Shown here piece by piece: positions 51,560 through 63,025 of a stretch of 64,000 nt of DNA. The stretch lies in assembly GCA_023678885.1 (NCBI GenBank), contig CM042987.1, positions 25,816,927-25,880,926 on the forward strand. Reading direction: 5' to 3'. The notes below the pieces were generated by a model that saw only the letters and a program-made list of their open reading frames with translations, made no database searches and was not told the origin of the DNA. A program made the position numbers and the translations under genes. Position 1 is the first letter of the stretch, and each line of letters opens with the position of its first letter. The DNA comes from Pogostemon cablin (lineage: Eukaryota; Streptophyta; Magnoliopsida; Lamiales; Lamiaceae).

Positions 51560-53543
51560 TTAAAGCTAAAAGATTTCCTTTTTTTATTTGTTATCCATGC
51601 CAAATGCAATATTCAAACTCCCACCTTGCAGCTATCAACTCATTAGGAATGTCTTTCTACGCTCTTCTCTACCACTTAGGCTATTCTTTGGGTAGCAGAC
51701 ACAATCACTATATCCCCTAAACAGGTCTGTCACGAAATGAGTAGGATGTAGACCTTACAAGAGTCTCTAATTGGCTCCTAAAATTGTTTCCAAAGCTCAC
51801 CCCTCCCATTAAGTACTAATATTAACTCTATGAGTTCACTTAGAAGGTAGTAAGACATGATCTAAACTTCGATATTAGGTACTAAGTTCAGTTTGGTTCA
51901 ACTATCCTCATGAATATGTGAAGAGTTTGGAAAGAAGAACCCTCGAATTTGGGTAAACCCAGTTTTGATTTTTATATTTTACTTCAATTTTGATTCTCAC
52001 TCCCGTTACAATTTAGAATTAGGATTTCCCTCTTTAATTTGCTGTATTAACTTTTGGTTTTCAGTTTCATGTTTCAACTTTTTTTTAATTTAGTTTTTAA
52101 ATGTTATGCATATTAAATTATTAAGGGGTAAAAATATTTTTTATACAACTTTGGTTGTCCATGTAAGTTTTTTAACCACTATTAGTTTTTGGTACTTTTT
52201 TTAACCCAAAACATGAAATTGGGTAACCAACGGGGATATGAAATTACCATGTTGTCCCTCTTCAAGTGAACCTACTATCCCTCTTCAAGTGAACTGACCC
52301 TTCTCCTGAACCGGATCACCACCAGCTCAAAATTGGTCGACCAACGAAAAGTTCAAATTCAAATCCCTAATTCCCCCTCCTAAGATTTCCCCAATTAATA
52401 CCTCCAAAAATTCAATCACCCATGTAGGAATCCACGATCGATGAAGTTGAGACGAGGGGACGGTGATTGTGTTTCGTCGGATAAGTGCCAATGTCGCCCA
52501 ATAGAAGAAAGACCGAGTCCACCAAGATCAGGTATTTTGCACTGCTACTTGAATTTCTAATGGAGTCAAATAAATATGATATGTGAAGATTTTAATGGAT
52601 TCATGTGAGTGTACTCAGAGTCAGCAGTATATTTATCATTAATTGGAGCAATTGGTGGTATTATTAGAGATTTTTTGTGTGCAATTATTAATGGATGTTC
52701 TATTTTTTAGAATCTTCGTACCATGAATTAATTCAAAGAGTTATGTTTGATGAATTGGCTAAGTGTGTGAATATGTTTCGAGGGAGCAAGAATTATAAAA
52801 TTGTTAAAAATGACATGTGTATACCGTTGTTGTTTCATATTGTTTGACCTTGCAACTTCTATTAGTGTATATTTAGCTATCTGGCATCTAATGGTATTTT
52901 TGTTCTGAATCAGAAAAGCCTAACAAACAGAAAATAAACAATGAACTTTGATCACATAGAAATGGAAGTTGTAATAATGAAATGGAAAATAATGAACATT
53001 ATCTTTAAGTTGTTCCATTTAAATTGATGTACATCCACTGAGGCATGGGATGAACCCTTATTGATGATTCACCGTAGGTAGGAAACATGACTACAAAATT
53101 ATATTTAATTAACCGAGTAAATTATCAATTAATGTGTGCTGTCAAATTGATGGGCTGTTGTGAGTTTATTTCCCGTGATTATAGTGAACCAAAATGTCTG
53201 TTACCCATCCCAATTAAAAGATCACGTGGCAAGGTAGAAATGCAGCCATGAAGAGTGCTGATGTTTATCCATCCGTGATTTGTCATTCTTTATTAAAAAA
53301 CTGATATGCTAACTCCTCCTGTCAAACCAACTTCTTAAAAGATGTGATGTGCAGCGGGTGAGAGTTCCTCAACCAACAAGTAACTAACATAATTGGGTTT
53401 GTGTTACATTGACTAGTGCAAGGCTTGCCCAAAAAGAATGGAAAAAATAATGTCACAAGTGTAATTGCAAGGCCAATAAGTTAGTTACTGTACTTTAAAT
53501 AGCCATATATGCACCCTAATTATTTTTTATTGTGTACTGACAT
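51560..53543. other. Intergenic sequence and probable 5' region of the Mutator pseudogene
   Basis: No gene up to about 52300. A short duplication (CCCTCTTCAAGTGAAC twice) lies at 52256-52293. From about 52350 the sequence looks like a transcribed leader of a MULE (CCTAATTCCCCCTCCTAAG onwards), but no TIR could be matched to the right side. Confidence 0.4.
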
Positions 53544-56021
53544 ATGACAGATAGATATATCTTGGTTCATTATAACGGGTGTTGGGATGGGACTGCATTT
53601 GTTGGTGGCGAATACTGGGCATTGAATGTACGTAAACTAGGAAGTGCCCACATGGTGTCGAGCTTGAGGAATGTAGTTAATGATTTAATTCCTAAGAAAC
53701 AAGTCAAGCACGAGATTGATATAATTCGTTGTCTTACAATCAACGATATGTCTATCCGAGAGAAGATCACAGATGACAGTTTGTTCTTCACTAGGCAAAC
53801 CCGGCATATTGGAATCTCGTAATCCAATAAATGATGATGTCCTAAGGCGGGAAGATCCCGATAGGAGGCATGTTGGGAAGGTTGTCATCAATGACGGGAG
53901 CATAGGAAGAGGTGTTAGAGCGGATGGAAATGACACGGATGATTTTCTTCGAATATCAATTGGAGATGAATGTGGGTCATCTGACGAGCATATGTCGGAT
54001 GCATTTCCTGGCTCTGATTCATCTGATAATGATGGCGATCACCAAAATAAGTCTAATGTGCAAATCAATAGGCCTGAAAGTGTGAAAAAATAGAGTGTCC
54101 CATGTATGCTAGATTCATTTAGTGTTAAGAAAGAAATGTTTAGTTCTTTGGATGAAAGCATGGATGGTGTAGCAAAGGATGCGACCTACGGAAGTAAAAA
54201 GGAAATAAAGTTGGCAGTTGCCATGTATAATTTGAAGTGCCGAGCTGGCTTTCGGGTGTATAGGTTCGAAAAGTGCAGGTGGTATGTGAAATGCAAAGGC
54301 AAGTCGCCTTGTGAATTTATCTTTTGCTCCACCGGGTGGGATGATTTTTGGAGATGCACCCACTTTGTTGGACACACATGCATTAAAGACTTGAATAGGG
54401 TGGGAACAGAGACTGTGTTATCTAAGCTTCTTAGGGCTTTATGCACTTACCGTCAAATGAAGAAGTGCACGTCGATGTCTCCTTCATTAATCATTGAAGA
54501 TCTAAAGACAAGATATGTCATCTCAATACTGTATGATCATGCTCTTTCTGTGAAGAAATGGACGACCAATCTAATGTATGGTGATGATTCGGAGTCTTTT
54601 AAGATGCTGCCCGCGTACTTGAGAGCTTTGGAAAGGAAGAATCCAGGAAGTCATATAGCACTACGCACATCGGACGGAGATCACGTCTTTTAGAATGTAT
54701 TTATTGCACTCTCCATCTCTATATTTGAATTTAGGCGATATGGAAGGCCTGTGATTGTGGTAGATGGTGCTCATTTGAAGGGTGGGTACAAGGGAATGGC
54801 GTTCGTTGCAGTAACTCAGGATGCAAACCAACAAATATTCCCTCTTACAGTAAGAGTGGGTTCTACAGAGAGCAATGAAGATTGGTCATGGTTTATGATG
54901 TAGTTGCGGGAGGCTTTTGGAGGCCAGATGAGTTGTTGATTATTTCGGATCAGCACAAAAGCATATGCCATGCAGTGAGGGTGGTATACCCGGGTGCGGC
55001 ACATGCATTTTGCTATTAGCATTTGCGCAAGCAGGTCATGATGTACAACAAAGGCGATGTGTACTTGTTCAAGAATGCTACTAGAACTTACAGCAGATCC
55101 AAGTTTGAGCGGTGAGTTTAAAAATGTGTACATCTAAGTATAAATGAACAGTTGTGAAAGGAATTAACGTGTTGTGTATACTATTGACTTATTCAATTTA
55201 CTTGTTGAGCAGGACTATGAAAACGTTAAGCAGCATCAAGAAATTTGAAAGTCTGTATTTGAAGTTGAATGAAATAGGAGCAGAGAGGTGGTCTCGTGTG
55301 CTATGCCCTGTTAGTAAATATGAATTCGTCATGAATAATGCTACAGAGAGTTGGAACAGGTGTATTTCCTGGGCTCGTTCGCTCCCAGTGGTTTATTTCT
55401 TGGAATCAGTGAGGCACATTATCGGTGGTTGGTTCACGAGTCATCTTGAAGAGGCAGAAATAGAGACGGGCCTCTATGTCAAATCTTTTCTAGTGAGTTG
55501 TCCCGTGTAGTTGAAGCTAGCATGGGATTGGATGTCGTTTTGATTTGAGATGAGACCTACACGGTGAAGAGCACCACAAATAGTTGCATAGTACATTTGG
55601 GAAATCGGTTATGTGATTGTGGAATATTTCAAGCCGATATGATTCCATACGTCCATGCAGCGGCAGCAATCAGGTTGGAGTTATTCTTTGATTTATAAAT
55701 ACTACTTTAATTTTTCTTTACATAGAGGAATATAGTTATGATATTTTAATTACAACATTAAATTCAATGGTGTTATATTTATCTAGGTTTGCAAAGTATG
55801 ATGTGAATTCCTTTGTTGGTGATTGCTACTTTAATGAGAGTGTGAAGGGAATGTGGGGTGGTTTGGTGCTCTCTGTTCCCGACCAATCTCAATGGCAGAG
55901 TTTGGGATTACATGGAGATGATGTTTGTAACCCACCTGATTGCCCAAAACATGCTGGCAGGCCTAAAAGATCTCGGATAAAGTCAACAAAGGAGAAGCAT
56001 TTCAAGAAGCGGAGGACTTAG
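53544..56021 (+). pseudogene. Mutator-like (MuDR/MURA) transposase, decayed, two introns
   Basis: MULE transposase cuts and joins element ends in the nucleus. Order: N-terminal GCWDGTAFVGGEYWALNV segment (53544-53822); frameshift; acidic linker (53773-54090) ended by a TAG; MuDR DNA-binding domain (YGSKKEIKLAVAMYNLKCRA, YVKCKGKSPCEF, HFVGHTC); catalytic MULE domain with VIVVDGAHLKGGYKGMAFVA (first Asp) and LIISDQHKSICHAV (second Asp), then VYPGAAHAFCY-stop-HLRKQ. Intron 1 is 55112-55212, intron 2 is 55674-55786, both GT..AG. After intron 1 comes MNNATESWNRCISWARSLPV; then a SWIM zinc finger CDCGIFQADMIPYVHAAAAI, in which the third Cys has become Tyr. The last exon ends GRPKRSRIKSTKEKHF before TAG 56019. 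At least four in-frame stops or frameshifts. Confidence 0.88.
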
Positions 56022-56897
56022 TGCTGCAGTAGATTCAATGACAGCGGTCACAACATGAGTACCTGTACATCCACCGGTTAATGAAAAGCAACTCAACGAC
56101 CAATATATGAGGGTAGCTGGACATATAAATGATATCATGAAAAATTTAAGTTACAATTATTTTTTATAAGATGGCGAATATGTTAATTAGATTGGGGTCC
56201 GTAGAGTGCGACCCTTGATGAGTTATTCATATTGATTAGCTGTTGTGTATCACCTGGTGATGTTACTTTGATGTGATTTTTATTTGTTAAGTTGTTTCAA
56301 TTGAGATTGTTTAATGAAGTTGTTATTTTAGGGTTTATATACTTATGCTGGAGTAGAACTACATGTAGGGGTTATACATGGAGGTTTCCAATTTTAATTA
56401 ATATAAGGTTTTAGTTAAAATACATGTAGTATTATGTACCTCCACTTAAATTAATATTGGTTGTTATATTTTTTTATTGTCAAAATGGTGAAAACCATGA
56501 AGTAGCTCCTTCTACATTCACACATTATCCATTATATACTGGGAACAGAAGCCCTACATTGGGTATAAAATACCAATGGATATTAGTGCAAAATAAACAT
56601 TCCAAAAAAAATGTTGGATCTAGAGCAACCATCATTCAACCAAACAACCTCCATTTAAGAACTCAATTACCCAACTCCAGTTAACAACTCCAGTACCCTA
56701 AACCACTAAAAAATAGAGCCCATAAACCCCAACATCATATATCAAAACAACCTTCATTATACCATTCCATTTCCCAAATCCATTTACTCCAACAAGTCAT
56801 CAGTGCATCATCTTTGTAGAACACAAGATAGCCACAAATAAAGCCCAAGATCCAATAAGTACAATCATCATATACTTTCCATATCTCTCGATATTTT
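56022..56897. other. 3' flank of the Mutator pseudogene, no gene seen
   Basis: AT-rich. A 75-codon frame (56457-56684) has no recognisable family and is not supported. Confidence 0.4.
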
Positions 56898-57353
56898 TCA
56901 TTCATTATCCATTTTATTTTTCTCCTTCACTAGAAGGAGAATTATAGACTTTGCTCTTAGAGGCACTGGAGGATTGACCCATTCGAAATAATTACATCCA
57001 CCACCGTTTTGCTACAATGCAAGAGTGATTAACATTAACACATCCAACACTGTACGTATATATCTTATGCTTTCAAATTGTACTTATATAAGTATTAAAT
57101 TTGTAACCTGCCATGCTCGACACCCGTAGAATCATTGGCCCGGATTCGCTTCAGTCCAAGAAGTTCGCAACTTTGCATTTGTACCACAATAGTAGGCCGT
57201 AAACCTTACCCCTCCTGATGCAAACAACGACAAATCCGTAGATGACATACCCTCCTGATGTAAATTGACGAATTGAGTGAGTTGTTGGTGGATAAGAGAG
57301 TTAGGGTTCGTAGCGGGTGTCTTATTTCTAATTTTGATTTGGGGGCTACACAT
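56898..57353 (-). pseudogene. GRF-type zinc-finger protein gene, two exons, one internal stop
   Basis: Exon 1 runs from 57353 (or, better fitting the family, the ATG at 57248, MSSTDLSLFASGG) to 57108; the intron 57107-57012 has GT..AG; exon 2 is 57011-56898. The protein reads FTAYYCGTNAKLRTSWTEAN, PGQ, stop, FYGCRAWQ and, across the intron, NGGGCNYFEWVNPPVPLRA. This is the zf-GRF motif (CxCG...TSWTxxNPGxxFxxC...CxFFEWVD), with the first Cys replaced (YYCG). The single in-frame TGA falls where relatives have RF/RRF. Phases match across the intron. Short GRF proteins of this kind are multicopy in plants and often linked to transposons; function unknown. It could be a gene killed recently. Confidence 0.75.
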
Positions 57354-57359
57354 TTGGGG

Positions 57360-57799
57360 AAAAATACCTGTTTGTATCCCCTATTATACATACACGTCCC
57401 TTCCCACGTGGTAAAGTAAACAAAACAAGTGGAAATGTAAACCAGAGAGCATATAATTATTTATTATTATTATTATCATAATTATAATATAATATTCCTA
57501 TTATTTTCCTATTATACTTGTCTGTTCTTTTTTTTCCTTTTATTATACTTCAAATCTGTAAGGTAATATGCAGTGTATAATTATCATTAATTATAACATC
57601 GTTTAAATATTTTAATTTCTTAAAAATATATTATAAGAGATTTCTCAATATATTTTTTACATGATTAAATATAATTAATTTTATTAAAAACGGTAACAAA
57701 TGTGTTGATTTATCCACATATTTATTGTTAATTAGTTAAAATAATAAATAAAATAAAATAAAATACAAATTTAATACTATTTTAATTTTAGTTGCATGG
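57360..57799. other. AT-rich intergenic sequence, no gene seen
   Basis: Upstream of the GRF relic and up to the Harbinger terminus; simple AT-rich sequence with TTATTATTATTATCATAATTAT. Confidence 0.5.
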
Positions 57800-57802
57800 T
57801 TA

Positions 57803-59156
57803 GAGTATCTCCAAAAGATTATGTATAATTTGAGTAGGATTTTAAGTAATATAAAGAACCTTTAAATTTTAAAGTGGTGTATTTTTATTCAAACCCAATA
57901 GCTTCTTTATATTTTTTCACTTCTCAATGCTTATTTATTACGTTTGCTCCTCCCCATATTTTATGTTTCCTCCTAATTTTTTTATAATTTCCCTCCATAA
58001 TTATTTTAGATCTTTATATCTTTTGAAGGAGGGATAATAAGCACAAAAAATTTGGGATCATACTAATGAATTTATGATGTTATTCAATCTCATCATCGAG
58101 TTAGGGATAGGAATACTCATTCTCAGCTCCAAAATGATCTTATTGAGCATATATGGGAGATGCATGGTAGTTCTGATATGTAAACATATTTTGTTATGAG
58201 AAAACTCACTTTGTTGTTTTTTATTATAAATATTTTTTTTTATTAATATAATAAGTATGACATTATATTTTGACCATTTGCACAACTTAGTATATTATTA
58301 ATAAAATGTCGATATAATTTTTATTTTTTATTTTTGACATTTTCTTTTTCAATTAGGATTTTAATTAATTCCTAAAGATACATGTGCTTATTTATCACTT
58401 ATATTTTTTTTATTATAATAGGTATGAGATTATATATTTTGAAGATTTTCAAAACTTATATATTGTTGATAAAATGTCAATATAATTTTTATTTTTTAAT
58501 TTTGATATTATCTTGTATGTTATTATCTCTCTTTTATATTTGTTGAAGTCTCTTGTGCACTCTCAACTCACGACTTTGTGTATTACATTTACTTCCTATT
58601 TATATTAACAAATAAAATATAATGAAAGATTCATTCTTCTCATCGAATTGTTCTGTTCATCTCTCATAGTTTGCAACAACGAAAAACATGCATCTGACTC
58701 AATTTCAATGTTTTTATCTTTTTCTTTTTCTGTTCTTTTCAGCTTTTCTTCCAGGTGGTCTTTCTTTGAAATTGGTTATGGCAAATTACATGTTGGAGGA
58801 GGAGGATTGGGAATTTGAGATGAAAATTCAGGAAAACTAATATTATTTAGATAATGAAAAATGAGAATAATTCTTTTTTTTTTGGAACAGTGAAACCAAA
58901 GTAAAAGAACAATGTTTATTATAAACGTAAAGCAATAAACAATCCGTTGAAAAGTTTAAGAAACTTAAGTATTGGAAGTGGTGACAATTTAATCACATTT
59001 AATTTTAAAGAGATTGTTTGGCTCTCTAAATTTAAAGAAGCAAAACCATTATGTAAAAAAATTGTTATTTTAAAGATGCTGTTGGAGGTCTATTTATAAG
59101 TATGACTCTTCAAATTTTACATTATTGGATGATTAGAGAATCTTTTGGAGTTGCTC
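57803..59156. mobile_element. PIF/Harbinger-type element, non-autonomous, 1.35 kb
   Basis: Terminal inverted repeats: GAGTATCTCCAAAAGATT at the left, GAGCAACTCCAAAAGATTC at the right on the other strand, flanked by TTA on both sides (57800-57802, 59157-59159), the Harbinger target size. Inside, 58110-58180 reads RNTHSQLQNDLIEHIWEMHG on the plus strand, matching the C-terminal tail of ALP1/HARBI1-like transposases. The element is therefore a deletion derivative of an autonomous copy. The rest is AT-rich filler. Confidence 0.78.
58110..58182 (+). pseudogene. Harbinger transposase C-terminal tail relic
   Basis: About 24 codons (THSQLQNDLIEHIWEMHGSS) correspond to the conserved last segment of PIF/Harbinger DDE transposases, where a QLQxDLxEHxW motif closes the protein. 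No catalytic residue remains. Confidence 0.65.
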
Positions 59157-59159
59157 TTA

Positions 59160-60136
59160 TATGTGTAGAAATATAAGGGATTTTATTTTTGACCTGATTG
59201 AAACAGTAGTAAATTTTTATTTTAAGAAAATTGAAATAAAAATAAAATATTCAACGGTTAAGATTACTTATATTTCAATGTGATAGTTTGAATTATTTGG
59301 GTGCACCGGGTCATATGTGCACCCCTAGTATGACAATTGGAATATTTATATACAATGTTGAATGTAGGAATATTAATTAACCCCATGACAAAGGATTATA
59401 TTGGCTAACATACTAATTCCTTTTGGCTACAAAGCCACCTTTTAAATTCTATTTTTGTTACTAACAAACTACCCCTTTTGATTAAACATAATTTAATATT
59501 AATATTTATACTTGAAATATTAATCAAGGCATATAAATGAACCCCAGTTACTATAATATTTACTACTAACAAACTACCCCTTTTACTATAACTATATACA
59601 TTCTAATTATTAATATTCTTAAAATAAATTCGTAACAAAATTTATTATAGAAATGTGTCACTAATTTAATTGAAAATAATATAAAATTTTTTTCATCAGT
59701 TTTTTACAAGTATATAAATGTATAGAGAACTATATTATTTATAATGAAAATTTATATTAATAATTAAGATGACTTGTATCAGTTATAATATTTTCAACAA
59801 TGAAAATCTATAACATTCTACACTTTTTTAATGATCCGAGATTAACTTAAATTAATAATATCTCAATATTTCACTAATTAATACCTAATTAATATTGTTC
59901 ATATATAACAAACACATAATAACCATAAAATTAAAATAAAGACATATTAACCAAACATAATTACTTCGATTAACAGATCAAATATTACGAAATTAAAATT
60001 TAAAAACTAATTAAAAGTAAATAAAACATATTAATGAAAAAAAAGCGACATAATATCCGAAAATATACGCCACAAAATTCCTTAATTACAGAACCCCATC
60101 TTCCTTCTCCGGCAGGCTAACTTCAACATCTTCACA
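59160..60136. other. AT-rich intergenic sequence, no gene seen
   Basis: Contains TACTAACAAACTACCCCTTTT twice (about 59459-59480 and 59562-59583). The last 70 bases are the 3' flank of the Myb/SANT-like gene. Confidence 0.5.
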
Positions 60137-60747
60137 TCAATTTCCACCCACGGATGACTGAGTACCAGCGGCGGGTCCTGCCTCATCGCATGCTGGCTCA
60201 TCTTTGACACCCATTAACAGACTGTCGTGGTTGGGTGCCTTCGTGAATAGCATTTCCAAGCGGTCGAACTCCGGCTCTCCATGATAATAGTAGCAGCGCA
60301 CGAAGTGATCAGTCTGCATTTTTTCGATTCAATTTACATCAAAAGAGCACGATTTAATTTCATTCATTCTCAAGATTAGTCTGTTTAGAGTGAAAAAACT
60401 ACATCTATTACCTCAATTGTGGCTTCCCAGACATTATCGGTAGCCATTACTCGATTCATTCTTTTGTCCCAATAGATTCTCGGCGACATCGACAACAGCC
60501 TTTTGAAACTGAGGTACCGGATCCTCAGTTTTGATAACTTCTCAATGCAGTCCATCCATGTAAATGCGGTGTCAAACAAGGCATTGAGGACTATTGTCGC
60601 CCGCCCACATGCCGCAGAGTTGAAATCCATGGGGCCGAATTCACCAATTTTCTTGCAATGTGACAAAGTGTTGATGAAGCATGCATCTCTCTCGGCTGTC
60701 CACTGCGTGCCCTCATAAAATATTTTGTAATGACTGATTAACTCCAT
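60137..60747 (-). CDS. Myb/SANT-like domain protein, two exons, intact (170 aa)
   Basis: Exon 1 is 60747-60412 (112 codons, from MELISHYKIFYEGTQ); the intron 60411-60314 starts GTAATAG and ends TGCAG; exon 2 is 60313-60137. The join is phase 0 and gives an uninterrupted 170-residue protein. Residues 16-150 fit the Myb/SANT-like (trihelix-related) domain: QWTAERDACFINTLSHCKK, FDTAFTWMDCIEKLSKLRIR, YLSFKRLL, then RIYWDKRMNRVMATDNVWEA and, across the intron, FVRCYYYHGEPEFDRLEMLF. This matches the family ending WD..t..v.a.d.vW...i...p....fr...p.yd.l..lF. The C-terminus is acidic/Gly-rich. Such proteins are probably nuclear DNA binders, many domesticated from or partnered with Harbinger transposons. 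No partner lies nearby. This is the best candidate gene in the window. Confidence 0.75.
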
Positions 60748-60818
60748 TGCAGATTGAAGATGGAGGAGGCTGAATTGAAGAAGGTAATAACTAAGAAATA
60801 ATTAGGCCATTTAAATAG

Positions 60819-60833
60819 AAAATTATATAGTGG
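60819..60833 (-). promoter_or_regulatory. TATA box of the Myb/SANT-like gene
   Basis: The minus strand reads CACTATATAATTTTC, centred about 78 bp upstream of the ATG at 60747, with a CT-rich leader between. This is a good plant core promoter position and supports a real transcription unit. Confidence 0.6.
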
Positions 60834-61613
60834 AGTGGGGAGAGTGTGGATTATGCATATGTAAACAGTGGGAAATGTGAAGGGTTGTGAATGGGTCAGA
60901 CCATTGGCACATTGCTAATCTCAACCGTTGCATTATTTACTGCGATATTCTCCATTGATAAATGGAAAACAGAGGGTCGCGTCAAATATCTATCTTTCTG
61001 CTTCTATTCATGATGACTGATGAGATGTATCAATAAAGTTGTAATGCATACATATTGAATGGATAATTACGCAAGGTAATTCAATTGCAGATTTTATTCT
61101 ATCTAATTATATTTTCTTTACCAACACGTTTTTCAACAAATCTATTGCAGATTTTATTCTATCTAATTGTATTTTAGATTTGAATCATTTAATTAAATAT
61201 CTACATATGCTTCTTTTTTATTTATTAATTTATCTTTAGTAATATGTATGTAAACAATACAGATTTTTTTATATCTTTTAATTGCAGATTTTGTTTGTCC
61301 AACACGGCCTCCAACAAATCTATTGCAGATTTTGTACACAGAAAGAAGATCTCAATTAATGGATTTTGAGGGGATAGTTCACAGTGTTTTAAAAATTCAC
61401 ACTGCAATTATAGTACATTTTACAGGAAAAAAATTAAAATAAATATGTTGAGGTGTAATATATATGTTGCCTTCATTATATCATACATATATAAACCCTT
61501 GTGATAAATGGGAATTAATGTAAATCCTTTATCAAGATATATGATGTCTTAATTAAATTGACATGGCAAAGCTCTTTAAGTTACAACTTGATTGAATCAA
61601 TTGTTAGATTTGG

Positions 61614-61648
61614 CAAACCCTAAATCCTAAACCCTAAAACCCTAAAAA
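61614..61648. repeat. Short telomere-like repeat (CCCTAAA)
   Basis: AAACCCTAAATCCTAAACCC followed by TAAAACCCTAAAA: about four units of the plant telomere repeat with variants. Confidence 0.8.
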
Positions 61649-62212
61649 TGAAAAGCCTTAATCACACATAACACTATTGAATGGATACTTACACAAGGTA
61701 AATCAATTCCAGATTTTATTCTATATAAATGTATTTTAGGTTTGAATCATTTAATTAAATATGTAGATGAATCTTTTATATTTTTAATTTATTTTTATTA
61801 ATATGTATCTAAACAATGTAGATTTCGTTTTGGATGTCTTTTAATTGCAGATTTTTTTCTGTCCAACATGACTTCCAACAAATCTATGCACCTGTTGTAT
61901 ACAGAAAGAAGATCTCGAATTTGAGAGGATATATAACAGTGTTTTAAAATCCACACTTCAATTATAACACACATTACAAAAATAAAATTAAAATAAATAA
62001 GTCACCTCCATTACGTGTCATATATATGTTGCCTTCATTATCTCATACATATATAAACCCATCTGATAAATGAAAATTAATATAAACCCTTTATCAAGAT
62101 ATATGAAAGAATTTCATCCATATTTCATAATGATTTCTCAATTAAATTGACGTGGCAAAGCTCTTTTAGTTACAACTTGAGTGAATCAATTGTTAAATTT
62201 GGCAAACCCTAA

Positions 62213-62230
62213 ACCCTAAACCCTAAACCA
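62213..62230. repeat. Short telomere-like repeat (CCCTAAA)3
   Basis: Three near-perfect units, then diverged ones to about 62250. It is the counterpart of 61614-61648 in the second copy of the duplication. Confidence 0.85.
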
Positions 62231-62259
62231 CATAAACCATGATCCCTAAACCACACATA

Positions 62260-62580
62260 CTCCCTCCGTCCCGGGAAGTATTTCGCGTATTGGTGTGCGC
62301 GGAGTTTAAGAAAATTTTGTATTTTTATGTATAAAGTAAGAAAGAGAATATATATTTTAGTTGATTTAATGAAAAAAGTGTGTAAAGTTATTGAGAGATG
62401 TGGAAAAAGTGTGTAAAGTTTTTGGGAGATGTGAAAAAGTAAGTATTATATTGGGATATGTGTAAAAAGTGAGTATTAGTATAATGTATTTTTTACCAAA
62501 TTTAGTAAAAGTAAAGTGTGAAATACTTTGAGGGACGGATGAAAAAGGAAAGTGTGAAATACTTTGGGGGACGGAGGGAG
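62260..62580. mobile_element. Stowaway-type MITE
   Basis: 321 bp, TA on both sides (62258-62259, 62581-62582). The left end reads CTCCCTCCGTCCCGGGAAGT; the right end on the other strand reads CTCCCTCCGTCCCCCAAAGT. The sharp, near-perfect ends suggest the youngest MITE in the window. The interior has duplicated GTGTGTAAAGTTWTTGRGAG segments. Confidence 0.88.
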
Positions 62581-62582
62581 TA

Positions 62583-63025
62583 CACTACAGTAATAGTAAG
62601 ATACCCACCTAAAATAGATGAATACAAAAAGATTAAAAAAAACCTTTTTATCATTGTCATAATGTACTGCAGTTGTGCAGTGTTGAAGGATTCTCTATCA
62701 AGTGTCATGTATATCACGTTATATTTTTCTGTGAGGTATAATTATTTTCGTTATATACGTGTCGGTTTATATGACTCATGTAACCCCTATTTAAAGGTAG
62801 AGAGGCTTGAAAGAAAATAAACATTAAATCTAGGATGAATCGTAGGGGTAAGTCACGTTCATATGTAAATCTATAATAGGTTTTCTTGTGGGCACTAATT
62901 ATTCTTCTATTTAAATTTTCCTTTCGTATTTAACATCATCCAACTTTGGAAAGTTATTTGTAGTGACTCTTTTTAGTTTTATTTCATCGAAAATAGGATG
63001 CAAGTCAAATAGAAGGATCGATCAG
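62583..63025. other. Intergenic sequence, probable 5' flank of the next gene relic
   Basis: No separate gene. A possible intron acceptor or upstream exon for 63026 onwards cannot be excluded (the frame is open back to 62963). Confidence 0.4.

Larger units (their letters stand above)
61053..62232. repeat. ~0.6 kb tandem duplication
   Basis: Copy A (about 61053-61650) and copy B (about 61675-62232), period about 622 bp: both start TATTGAATGGATA and contain TTTGAATCATTTAATTAAAT, AAGAAGATCTC and ATATATGTTGCCTTCATTAT, and end in AAACCCTAAA repeats. Copy A holds an extra internal duplication of TTGCAGATTTTATTCTATCT. Divergence is perhaps 10 percent or more. No gene. Confidence 0.85.

Noticed and set aside
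62518..62820. 100-codon frame starting in the MITE
   Set aside because: Starts inside the MITE terminal repeat and has no family resemblance.
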